A stretch of DNA of 42,205 bases from Syntrophales bacterium. GTDB lineage: Bacteria; Desulfobacterota; Syntrophia; Syntrophales; Fen-1087. The stretch is from contig JAUSOK010000085.1 in NCBI GenBank assembly GCA_030656035.1, positions 1-42,205 of the forward strand, given 5' to 3'. The notes beneath the pieces are model-generated. The model was not told where the DNA came from. It worked only from the letters and a program-made list of their open reading frames with translations, and did not search any database. Shown here one piece after another: positions 15,050-23,057 of the stretch. A program made the translations under genes and the position numbers. The stretch's first letter is position 1; the number at the start of each line of letters is the position of its first letter.

Positions 15050-16618
15050 TTACAGCGGAATGTTATTGTGCTTCTTCGACAGCCGGACCTCCGTTTTGTC
15101 TTTCAGTGCGTCCAAGAGCGCGACAACCCGTTTGCGGGTGTCGCGGGGGGCGATGATCTCTTCGATGATGCCCATGCCGGCCGCAAAATAGGGATTGTTG
15201 AACTGATCTTCGTACGACGCGGCCAGTTCCGCGCGCTTGGCGGCGGGATCTTCTGCAGAAGCAATCTCCCTGCGGTAGATGATGTTGCAGGCGCCCTCCG
15301 CGCCCATCACGGCGATCTCCGCCGACGGCCAGGCCATCACATAGTCCGCGCCCAGATGCTTGCTGCACATGCCGATATAGGCGCCGCCGTAATCCTTGCG
15401 CGTCACCACGGTAATCTTCGGAACCGTCGCTTCCGCATAGGCATGGAGCAGCTTGGCGCCGTGGCTGATGATGCCCGCCCATTCCTGATTCGTGCCGGGC
15501 ATATAGCCGGGAACATCGGAGAAGGTCAACAGGGGGATGTTGAAGGCGTCGCAGAAGCGGATGAAACGGGAGGCCTTATCGGAGGCGTTGACATCCAGGA
15601 CGCCGGCCCCGAACTTCGGATTGTTGGCAATGACGCCGACCGTCCGGCCCATGATCCGGATGAACGCGACGAGCATGTTTTTCGCCCAGAGTTCGTGCGG
15701 TTCAAAGAGTTCGTTATTATCCGCCACGGCCATCACCACCTTCTTCATATCATAGCCGCGCGTGGTCTTGTCCGGGATAATCCCGTCCAGTTCCGGGCAT
15801 TCCCGGTCCGGGCTGTCCGAAGAGTTCACAGCCGGCAGGGGAATGTGGCAGCTGTCGGGCAGGTAAGAGAGCAGGGTCCGAACCTTATTGATGCAGTCCT
15901 CATCATTTTCCGTGGCAAAATGGCAAACGCCGCTCTTGGTCGCGTGGGCCATGGCGCCGCCCAGGTCATCGTGCGTGACCTCTTCGCCGATGACGGCTTT
16001 GATGACATCGGGACCCGTGATGTACATGTAACTGGTTTTCTTGACCATAAAAACCCAGTCCGTCAGGGCCGGAGAATAAACGGCGCCGCCCGCCGTGGGT
16101 CCCATGATCGCGGTGATCTGGGGGATGTATCCGGAACCGATGGTATTGCGGTAGAAGATGCCGCCGTATCCGTCCAGGGCCGGAACGCCTTCCTGAATCC
16201 GGGCGCCGCCGGAATCATTCATGGAGACGAAGGGTTTACGCGCATCGAGGGCCATATCCATAATCTTCCAGATTTTCCTGGAATGCATTTCACCGAGGCT
16301 GCCGCCGGAGCTCGTAAAATCCTGCGCAGCGGCAAAGACCGTCCTTCCGTTGACCTTCCCGAAGCCGGTAATCACGCCGTCGGCATTGATCTCTTTCTTG
16401 TCCAGGCCGAACAGTGTAGATCGGTGTTTCACGAAAAGCTGTACTTCCTGAAAAGTTCCCTGATCAAAAAACCGATCCAGCCTCTCCCGGGCCGTGAGTT
16501 TGCCCAGTTCATGCTGCTTGGCGACCATTTTCTCGCCGCCCATTTTCATCAGGGCTTCCTTTCTGGCTTCAAAGGCCTTGATTTTCGCCTGTGTTCCCTT
16601 CAGTTGCTCTATTTCCAT
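15050..16618 (-). CDS. Acyl-CoA carboxylase/decarboxylase carboxyltransferase subunit
   Basis: A 522-residue carboxyltransferase of the PccB/MmdA family, with both crotonase-like halves. The N-terminal half includes KLTARERLDRFFDQGTFQE, the oxyanion region NDSGGARIQEGV, and GPTAGGAVYSPALTDWVFMV. The C-terminal half includes FSDVPGYMPGTNQEW, GGAYIGMCSKHLGADYVMAW and AVMGAEGACNIIY. These enzymes move CO2 between biotin and an acyl-CoA such as propionyl-, methylmalonyl- or glutaconyl-CoA. The biotin-carrier, biotin carboxylase or sodium-pump partners are not adjacent, so the direction and substrate stay open. AAAGGAG lies 11 nt before the ATG. The gene stands alone, convergent to gltX and divergent from pgk. 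A biotin ligase gene is present elsewhere in the window (36997). Confidence 0.92.
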   Translation of the reverse strand: MEIEQLKGTQAKIKAFEARKEALMKMGGEKMVAKQHELGKLTARERLDRFFDQGTFQEVQLFVKHRSTLFGLDKKEINADGVITGFGKVNGRTVFAAAQDFTSSGGSLGEMHSRKIWKIMDMALDARKPFVSMNDSGGARIQEGVPALDGYGGIFYRNTIGSGYIPQITAIMGPTAGGAVYSPALTDWVFMVKKTSYMYITGPDVIKAVIGEEVTHDDLGGAMAHATKSGVCHFATENDEDCINKVRTLLSYLPDSCHIPLPAVNSSDSPDRECPELDGIIPDKTTRGYDMKKVVMAVADNNELFEPHELWAKNMLVAFIRIMGRTVGVIANNPKFGAGVLDVNASDKASRFIRFCDAFNIPLLTFSDVPGYMPGTNQEWAGIISHGAKLLHAYAEATVPKITVVTRKDYGGAYIGMCSKHLGADYVMAWPSAEIAVMGAEGACNIIYRREIASAEDPAAKRAELAASYEDQFNNPYFAAGMGIIEEIIAPRDTRKRVVALLDALKDKTEVRLSKKHNNIPL

Positions 16619-16645
16619 AACTCTTGCGTCTCCTTTACGATTATT

Positions 16646-16672
16646 GGGGGACGGATTTCAAGTCTGTCCCCC
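16646..16672. repeat. REP-like palindrome in the carboxyltransferase/pgk intergenic region
   Basis: GGGGGACGGA and TCTGTCCCCC form a 10-bp stem with one G-T pair around a 7-nt loop. The sequence resembles the short GGGGACAGA-type palindromes often scattered in deltaproteobacterial genomes (memory, not searched). On the minus strand it would lie in the 5' leader of the carboxyltransferase gene. Confidence 0.5.
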
Positions 16673-16690
16673 TTGTTTATGATTTCCGTC

Positions 16691-16719
16691 TTGACCTCAA
16701 AGCCCCGTTAAGATATGGT
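16691..16719 (+). promoter_or_regulatory. Candidate pgk promoter
   Basis: TTGACC (16691-16696), a 17-bp spacer and TATGGT (16714-16719). This would leave a leader of about 140 nt before the pgk start. It is a sequence match only. Confidence 0.35.
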
Positions 16720-16865
16720 TCCCGCTGTCAGGCCATCCTAACACGGCGGTCCTGCCTGGGGAAGAGATGTCCTGGATAAATCTGACGGGTTGCTCTTCGA
16801 AAACATTCTTCATGAATTTCGGGGCGCCTCATAACACGTTTATGGATAAGTTGCAAGGAGGATCA

Positions 16866-18059
16866 GTGAAATATATCGACGCAATTGACATCAAAGGGAA
16901 AAAGGTCATCTTCAGGGTTGATTTCAATGTGCCTTTGGATGGCAACCTGAAAATTACCGACGACACGAGAATCCGAGCCGTTTTACCCACGCTGAATCAC
17001 GCCCTGGATGAGAACGCCAGGATCATTATCATGTCGCATCTTGGCCGTCCCAAGGGCAAACCGGTCCCCCAGTTCAGTTTGGCCCCCGTCGCGAAGAGGC
17101 TGTCCCGGTTTCTGGACAAGCAGGTAACGCTGGCTGCCGATTGCAGAGGGCCGGACGTCAAGAAGCTGATTGAAGACATGAGCCCGGGGGACGTGGTCAT
17201 GCTCGAGAACCTGCGCTTTCACCCCGAAGAGGAAAAAAACGACGACGGCTTTGCGATGGAACTGGCCTCTTTTGCCGATATCTTTATCGATGACGCCTTT
17301 GGCAATGCCCATCGCAGCCATGCGTCCAACGTGGGGATTACGAGGTTCGTCAAGACCTGCGCCGCCGGGTTCTTGATCAAAAAAGAACTGAACTATCTGA
17401 TCCGGGCGGTCGATAAACCGGCCAGACCCTTTGTGGCAATCATCGGCGGTTCCAAGGTGTCGGGCAAGTTAGAGGCGCTGGTCAACCTGGTTGAGAAGGT
17501 GGATAAGCTCATCATTGGCGGCGGGATGGCCTTCACGTTCCTGAAAGCGCTGGGCTACGAGGTCGGCAGATCTATTGTTGAGGATGATCTGATCGACAAG
17601 GCGCTGCAGATCATGGAAACCGCCAGGAAACTGGGGGTCAAGCTTTACTTGCCCGTGGATTGCGTCATTGCCGAAAACATGAGCGCCGATGCGGAAAACA
17701 AAATTGTTCCGGTTCAGGAGATGAACGGCAACTGGATGGGCCTGGACATCGGCCCTGCGACCATCACGCTGTTTACGGAAGCCCTCGGCAACGCCAAGAC
17801 GATTATCTGGAACGGTCCCATGGGCGTTTTTGAAATTGACGCCTTTGGTCGAGGAACGGCGGCCATGGTCCACAGTGTGGCCAATTCCTATGCGCTGACG
17901 ATTGTGGGCGGCGGCGATACGGATGTGGCGGTTCACAAGACAGGAGAGAGCGACAAGATCACGTTCATTTCCACAGGGGGCGGCGCTACCCTGGAACTGC
18001 TGGAGGGGAAGGTCCTCCCGGCGATCAAGGCCCTGGAAGAATGCGGTGGAAGGGCGTAG
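16866..18059 (+). CDS. pgk: Phosphoglycerate kinase
   Basis: A 397-residue PGK that transfers phosphate between 1,3-bisphosphoglycerate and ADP in glycolysis and gluconeogenesis. Typical segments are [60 protein letters not shown] and the C-terminal [12 protein letters not shown]. The 430-codon frame starts too far upstream: the GTG at 16866 has AAGGAGG 5 nt away and gives the normal N-terminus [14 protein letters not shown]. It appears to be in its own unit, with truA 86 nt downstream. Confidence 0.97.
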   Translation: MKYIDAIDIKGKKVIFRVDFNVPLDGNLKITDDTRIRAVLPTLNHALDENARIIIMSHLGRPKGKPVPQFSLAPVAKRLSRFLDKQVTLAADCRGPDVKKLIEDMSPGDVVMLENLRFHPEEEKNDDGFAMELASFADIFIDDAFGNAHRSHASNVGITRFVKTCAAGFLIKKELNYLIRAVDKPARPFVAIIGGSKVSGKLEALVNLVEKVDKLIIGGGMAFTFLKALGYEVGRSIVEDDLIDKALQIMETARKLGVKLYLPVDCVIAENMSADAENKIVPVQEMNGNWMGLDIGPATITLFTEALGNAKTIIWNGPMGVFEIDAFGRGTAAMVHSVANSYALTIVGGGDTDVAVHKTGESDKITFISTGGGATLELLEGKVLPAIKALEECGGRA

Positions 18060-18145
18060 AAATAGGCGCTGGTTAAGACCCCTCCTGCGGCTGCAATCTG
18101 GGCTTTTCGGAGTCGTCCTTTATCCCAAAGACCGGACAGACCCTC

Positions 18146-18883
18146 ATGCGCAATCTCAGAATGGTCCTGGAATACGACGGCACGGCCTATCATGGCTGGC
18201 AGCGCCAGACCAACGGTTTGTCGATTCAACAGGTTCTTGAGGAAAAGATCGCGGTCATGACCGGCGAAGCGGTCAAGGTCATCGGCTCGGGAAGGACGGA
18301 TGCCGGCGTCCACGCTCTGGGCCAGGTCGCCCATTTCAAGACGGCATCAACCATTCCGGATATTCGTTTCCTGAATGGAATCAATAGTCTCCTACCCAGA
18401 GACATTGCCGTAAAGGCCCTGCGGGAAGTCGATCCATCCTTTCATGCGCGCTACGACGCCAAAAGCAAGGTTTATCTGTATCAAGTCGTCAATGGTTCGG
18501 TCCGGCCGGTCCTGTTGCGTCAATATGCCTGGTTTGTCCCCGGACCGCTCGATCCGGAAAAAATCCGCGAGGCGGCCGTCTATTTCATGGGGACGCATGA
18601 TTTTTCGTCTTTCTGTTCTACGCACAGTGATGCGCCGGATCATATCCGGACCATTACGGATATCCGAATCGAAGCGGGTTCTCACGGCCTGATCAAAATT
18701 GAAATGGAAGCGGACGGCTTTTTACGGCACATGGTCAGGGGCATCGTCGGAACCCTGATCGAGGTTGGCAGAGGCAAGCGCTTTGTTTCAGACATGCAGG
18801 CGATCATACATGAAAAAGACCGGCGCCACGGGGGCATGACCGCGCCGCCCCACGGATTGTTCCTGAAGGAAGTGATATATTGA
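18146..18883 (+). CDS. truA: tRNA pseudouridine(38-40) synthase
   Basis: A 245-residue TruA that isomerises uridines 38-40 in the tRNA anticodon arm. The catalytic aspartate is Asp52 in GSGRTDAGVHALGQ. Other family segments are LEYDGTAYHGWQRQ at the N-terminus and FLRHMVRGIVGTLIEVGRG near the end. It is 1 nt from the start of the rfbD-like gene, so the two are probably co-transcribed. Confidence 0.97.
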   Translation: MRNLRMVLEYDGTAYHGWQRQTNGLSIQQVLEEKIAVMTGEAVKVIGSGRTDAGVHALGQVAHFKTASTIPDIRFLNGINSLLPRDIAVKALREVDPSFHARYDAKSKVYLYQVVNGSVRPVLLRQYAWFVPGPLDPEKIREAAVYFMGTHDFSSFCSTHSDAPDHIRTITDIRIEAGSHGLIKIEMEADGFLRHMVRGIVGTLIEVGRGKRFVSDMQAIIHEKDRRHGGMTAPPHGLFLKEVIY

Positions 18884-18884
18884 C

Positions 18885-19742
18885 ATGAGAATCCTGATCC
18901 TTGGACATCGCGGAATGCTGGGCAGTGAACTCCTTGGGAGATTGTCGGCCGGTCATGAGGTGACCGGAAAAGATATTGATGAATTCGATATCGCCTCCGC
19001 AGGCGACTGCCGGCGTGTCATTGCGGAAGCGGAACCGGATGTCGTGATCAATGCGGCGGCGTATACGGATGTGGATGGTTCGGAAAAGGCAAGAGAATTG
19101 TGTTTTGCCGTCAATGCGGACGGCGTCAGGAATGTCGCCCTGGCCTGTCGTCCCGGCAGGATAGAAATTGTCCATTTCAGCACCGATTATGTCTTTGACG
19201 GGACGAAGGAGACGCCCTACCGGGAAGAAGACGCGATCCGCCCGCTGAATGTTTACGGCGAGGCCAAGCTGGCCGGAGAAAAAAATCTTCAGCAATACAG
19301 CGAGCACTATCTGCTCATTCGCACGGCATGGTTGTATGGCAGGCAGGGGAAGAATTTTGTCAAAACGATCATGGGCAAGGCCAGAGAGGTCGGGCGTCTC
19401 GAAGTTGTGAACGACCAGAAAGGGTCGCCGACATACGCAAAAGACCTGGCGGCGGCTGTCGAACGGCTTCTGACGGGCCGTCACACCGGCATTTTTCATG
19501 TGACAAACCGGGGGGCCTGCAGCTGGTATGAGTTTACGCTGAAGATCCTGGCCTATGCCGGAATCGACGACGTGCCGGTAATTCCGGTGAGTTCCCGCCG
19601 GCTCACACGGCCGGCGCAGCGGCCCCGTAATTCCGTTCTGGATTGTACGAGATTTGTCGAAGCGACGGGAAAGACGATGCGTTTCTGGCAACTCGCGCTT
19701 CAGGAGTATATAGCCCGGGAACGAATGACCGGCGGGAATTGA
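18885..19742 (+). CDS. rfbD: dTDP-4-dehydrorhamnose reductase
   Basis: A 285-residue extended short-chain dehydrogenase of the RmlD/RfbD type. The NAD(P)-binding motif is GHRGMLG at residues 7-13, the catalytic region is HFSTDYVFDG, and the active-site YxxxK is Tyr124/Lys128 (VYGEAKLAGE). It catalyses the last step of dTDP-L-rhamnose synthesis for surface polysaccharide. The other rml genes are not in the window, so the exact sugar is inferred from family. It follows truA directly. Confidence 0.92.
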   Translation: MRILILGHRGMLGSELLGRLSAGHEVTGKDIDEFDIASAGDCRRVIAEAEPDVVINAAAYTDVDGSEKARELCFAVNADGVRNVALACRPGRIEIVHFSTDYVFDGTKETPYREEDAIRPLNVYGEAKLAGEKNLQQYSEHYLLIRTAWLYGRQGKNFVKTIMGKAREVGRLEVVNDQKGSPTYAKDLAAAVERLLTGRHTGIFHVTNRGACSWYEFTLKILAYAGIDDVPVIPVSSRRLTRPAQRPRNSVLDCTRFVEATGKTMRFWQLALQEYIARERMTGGN

Positions 19743-19766
19743 TTTGCCGTTTGTCATGAATTCATC

Positions 19767-19795
19767 TTGACAGACCATGGTAATGGCATTATGTT
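19767..19795 (+). promoter_or_regulatory. Candidate promoter of the envelope locus
   Basis: A perfect TTGACA (19767-19772) and TATGTT (19790-19795) with a 17-bp spacer lie between rfbD and the FlgT-like gene. The predicted leader is about 114 nt. Confidence 0.5.
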
Positions 19796-19915
19796 TACAT
19801 GAAACAGATATAAGCGGCTGTCCGGAACGATATGGACTTAAAATCGGTCCGTTACAGGCAGCCTGGGGCAATCGGGCGATGCGACGACAGACGTGTGATT
19901 TTTCAAGGTGAAGAG

Positions 19916-21031
19916 ATGAGACGCCTTTCGTTTTTTTTGGTTATCTGTGTAGGTTTTCTGCTCCCTGCTGTTGCCGCTGGACAGGAGAGGGTTCGTGCTG
20001 AAGGAATGGCCTCCATCATGAACAATCGCGTCGATATTGCCCGGGACAGGGCCATTGACAGCGCCCAGCGGAATGCCGTGGAACGGGTTGTCGGAGTTAT
20101 GGTCTCCAGCAGTACGGAAGTGGAAAACTTTCAAGTCAAGATGGATCGTATCCTTTCGGAATCAAAAGGATTTATCAAATCCTACAAGATTGTCAAGGAA
20201 GGAAAAGAGAGCGACGTCTATGAGGTGACCATCGACGCCGTGGTCGAGACGGGGCGGCTGAAGGACCGTCTGGAGGCTATCCAATTGATCCTGGCCAGGA
20301 AATCAAAACCCCGTCTGATGATTCTCTTTAATGAGCAGGTACAGAAGGATGCCATTGCAGAAGCGGCCATGGCGAGGTATTTCATGTCCCAGGGGTTTAA
20401 GCTGGTCGATGCCGGGGTGGCCAGAAAAAACAGAGATGTGCAGGCTCTCCATGATTCCGCCGATCGCCGGCAGATGACCGGCATTGCCCAGCGTTACGGA
20501 GCGGAAGTCCTGATCCTCGGCCGCGTGGAAGCGGCGAGCAAATCTTTCAAGATGGGCGATGTGGAAGTCCAGTCCAGCGATGTGGCCGTATCCGTGAAGG
20601 TCGTGAACGGGGACACGGGGGAGATTCTCGCATCCGACAGCAAGAGCCGGAGGGGAGAATTTAAAACCGTGACGGAAGGCGCGTCCGTGGATCTGGCGAA
20701 ACAGATGAAAGAAGAGATTCTGGAGCGTTGGTCTTCTGAGTTGACCAATACAGTGACCGTCAAATTAACTGTTTCGGGGTTGCAACATTACAGGGACCTG
20801 TCTCGTTTTAAGGAGATTTTGAACACGGAGATCAGGGGACTGAAGGAGATGCATCAACGGTCTTATGCGCGCGGGCAGGTTGAATTGGATCTGGAAATCA
20901 AGGGGAACACGCAGAATGTGGCCGACGACCTGTCTGCGATCACCCTGAATCAAAGGAAAGTAAGCATTCTGGAAATCACCCAGAATCGTATCAAAGCGAG
21001 TGTATCTTCGAAAAAAACGACGGAAGATTAA
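19916..21031 (+). CDS. Exported FlgT-like protein (FlgT_N plus FlgT-M/CsgG-like domain)
   Basis: A 371-residue exported protein. A clear Sec signal peptide is MRRLSFFLVICVGFLLPAVA with likely cleavage before GQERV, which also sets the start (the track begins 28 codons earlier; GGTGAAGAG precedes this ATG). Residues about 25-110 resemble the FlgT N-terminal domain (ARDRAIDSAQRNAVERVVGV...VYEVTIDAVV). FlgT forms the H-ring around the Vibrio flagellar basal body. Residues about 125-290 look like the CsgG/TolB-N-type fold (RLMILFNEQV...GAEVLILGRV...VNGDTGEILAS). No flagellar genes are nearby. The next gene starts 12 nt downstream. I infer a periplasmic component of the envelope locus rather than a true flagellar protein. 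Confidence 0.78.
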   Translation: MRRLSFFLVICVGFLLPAVAAGQERVRAEGMASIMNNRVDIARDRAIDSAQRNAVERVVGVMVSSSTEVENFQVKMDRILSESKGFIKSYKIVKEGKESDVYEVTIDAVVETGRLKDRLEAIQLILARKSKPRLMILFNEQVQKDAIAEAAMARYFMSQGFKLVDAGVARKNRDVQALHDSADRRQMTGIAQRYGAEVLILGRVEAASKSFKMGDVEVQSSDVAVSVKVVNGDTGEILASDSKSRRGEFKTVTEGASVDLAKQMKEEILERWSSELTNTVTVKLTVSGLQHYRDLSRFKEILNTEIRGLKEMHQRSYARGQVELDLEIKGNTQNVADDLSAITLNQRKVSILEITQNRIKASVSSKKTTED

Positions 21032-21043
21032 AGGGAGGTAGCT

Positions 21044-23035
21044 ATGAAACGGAAATCCTATCGAATAATTCTAACATCTTTGTTTGTCCTGGTGTTTCTT
21101 TCGGGCTGCGCCGTCAATGAAAGTTACAAAATGGGGCAGGATTTGAGCAACGAAGGACGATGGGATGATGCAATTGTCTATTTACAAAAAGCATTGGACG
21201 AGGAACCCGATAATCAGGAATTCAGGGATGCCCTGCAGGGAGCAAAGCGGGAGTACGCACGCGTCCGGTATGCAAAAGCGAAACAAACCCTGGATGCAGT
21301 GACGCAACCCAATCTGACCCACCTCCAGCAGGCGGCAAAGGAAGCCGACATTGCCCTTGCCCTGGAGCCCGATAACAAGGATATTATTACCTTCTCCGAT
21401 ACCGTGAAGGGGAAAATCACCCATCTCCAGGAAACCATCAAACCTCTCTATGAGCAGGCGCATCTGGATATGCAGAAAGAAGACTGGACGGCGGCAGTGG
21501 CGAAACTTCGCCAGGTCAACAGCATCTTTCCCAACTACGAGGAGACGGCCAGCCGGCTGACCAAAGCAGGACAGGAGGCCGCCCGCTCCCTCTATAAGCA
21601 GGGCGTGAAACTCGGGAAACAGGAGGAATGGAAACTGGCCGCGGCGTCTTTCAAGGCGGTTATGGACATCAACCCCAATTATTTTGACGTGGCCAAACTC
21701 TATCAGGACGCCGTCTCCAAAGATAATTTTGGCTATTATGCCGCTGTTGCCGAAAAGGCGAGCCAGGCGCAGAATTATGCCAAGGCGATCCTGCTCTACG
21801 AGAAAGCGCTGGAATATCAGCCGGACAACAGTGCGGTTATAAAAAAAGTGAAGGCGCTCAAAGACAAAGCCGGAAAGTTCTATTTTGACGAGGCGGTTGC
21901 CCTGGTTAACCAGAACAGATTCTACACGGCTTTAAAACACATCGAATTCATCAAAGCGCAAATGCCCGCGACGCAGGATGACCCCTTCTTCAAGGAGTTT
22001 ATCGACAAATTCTGCAGGAAGATGATGGACCGGGCAGATAGATATGTGGAAAAGGAGCTCTGGGGAAATGCTCTGATCTGGTACGAAAAAGTGGGATCCA
22101 TGAACCCGAACTATCCGGAACTATACGAGAAAATTCGGGATGTCCGTGAGGATCGCATTAAACGCAGAATCAAGAAGTCCATTGCGGTTTTTGATTTTAC
22201 CAGCCCCAGCAACGACAAGGACGCAGGGCGCAATGCCGCCGATAAACTGGTCGCCTATCTGTATCAGAAAGCCAGTTCGGATCTGCGGATTATCGAACGG
22301 GAAAACCTTCAGAATATTCTGAGGGAGATGCAGCTCGGGCAAAGCGGGCTCGTGGATACGAAATCGGCGCAGACCGTCGGGAAAATGAGAGGCATTGACA
22401 CCTTTATCATGGGTACGGTGCTCAAGCATTTCTCTTCAAAAACGGATTACGCGAGTATGGAACAAGTCAAGGTGCTCGTCGATGAGGAAGACGTCCGGAA
22501 TCCTGAATTTTCCGACTGGTTGATCATGAATCCCAAGCCGACCGAAGCGGACATGAAAAACGCTCCGCCGCGGACCATCAAGAAAAGAAACTATCAGTTC
22601 ATCTCCTATAAAAAAGGCGTCGCCAAGATCACGGCGCTCTTCGATATTTCCTACAAGCTTGTGGATACAGCAACAGGAGAAAATATTTTTACCAATACCA
22701 TCGCCGGCCGGCTCATTAAAGAAGACAAATATCAGGATGGGGTTCCGGTGGCCAAAATTCCCCATGATCCGCTGGAGATTCAGGTTGAATCCGAGGTCCT
22801 GGGCGAGCTGACGGATCAGAAAATTGCCGAAATGGGCCAGAGCGTGCTCAAGCATTTTCAAAGTCTTGAACTGGAGTATTATAATCAGGGACTGCAGCTC
22901 CAGAAGAACCGCAGGTATGATCGGGCCATCGAGAAATTTGTGGATGCCGTCTATAATGAAAAATTAAAGGGCATTTCGACACCCGTGTCACAAAATGCCT
23001 TGGAAGCCATTGATCATCTGATTCAGAGAATGTAG
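21044..23035 (+). CDS. TPR and CsgG-like domain lipoprotein
   Basis: A 663-residue lipoprotein. The lipobox is FLSGC with Cys22. Residues about 25-365 are TPR-like helical repeats (SYKMGQDLSNEGRWDDAIVYLQKALDEEPDN and many similar units). A CsgG-like domain follows at about 378-560 (SIAVFDFTSPSNDKDAGRNAADKL, RIIERENLQNILREMQLG, RGIDTFIMGTV, DTATGENIFTN). The C-terminus has another repeat (YYNQGLQLQKNRRYDRAIEKF). CsgG forms the curli secretion pore in the outer membrane, but many CsgG-domain lipoproteins have unknown roles. No curli subunit gene (csgA/B) or csgE/F is visible. It sits in tandem with the FlgT-like gene and the FN3 gene, 22 nt before the latter. Confidence 0.85.
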   Translation: MKRKSYRIILTSLFVLVFLSGCAVNESYKMGQDLSNEGRWDDAIVYLQKALDEEPDNQEFRDALQGAKREYARVRYAKAKQTLDAVTQPNLTHLQQAAKEADIALALEPDNKDIITFSDTVKGKITHLQETIKPLYEQAHLDMQKEDWTAAVAKLRQVNSIFPNYEETASRLTKAGQEAARSLYKQGVKLGKQEEWKLAAASFKAVMDINPNYFDVAKLYQDAVSKDNFGYYAAVAEKASQAQNYAKAILLYEKALEYQPDNSAVIKKVKALKDKAGKFYFDEAVALVNQNRFYTALKHIEFIKAQMPATQDDPFFKEFIDKFCRKMMDRADRYVEKELWGNALIWYEKVGSMNPNYPELYEKIRDVREDRIKRRIKKSIAVFDFTSPSNDKDAGRNAADKLVAYLYQKASSDLRIIERENLQNILREMQLGQSGLVDTKSAQTVGKMRGIDTFIMGTVLKHFSSKTDYASMEQVKVLVDEEDVRNPEFSDWLIMNPKPTEADMKNAPPRTIKKRNYQFISYKKGVAKITALFDISYKLVDTATGENIFTNTIAGRLIKEDKYQDGVPVAKIPHDPLEIQVESEVLGELTDQKIAEMGQSVLKHFQSLELEYYNQGLQLQKNRRYDRAIEKFVDAVYNEKLKGISTPVSQNALEAIDHLIQRM

Positions 23036-23057
23036 GCCCTGATTCAAGGACCGTGTC

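Noticed and set aside
15068-16711. 547-residue plus-strand ORF
   Set aside because: It is the shadow of the carboxyltransferase gene on the minus strand, which carries clear family motifs.
18804-19871. 355-residue minus-strand ORF
   Set aside because: It is antisense to the rfbD-like gene and crosses its flanks; no homology pattern is visible.
19916-23035. Curli secretion or flagellar basal-body operon
   Set aside because: CsgG-like and FlgT-like domains are present, but no curlin subunits, CsgE/F or flagellar genes accompany them, so I do not name it as either system.
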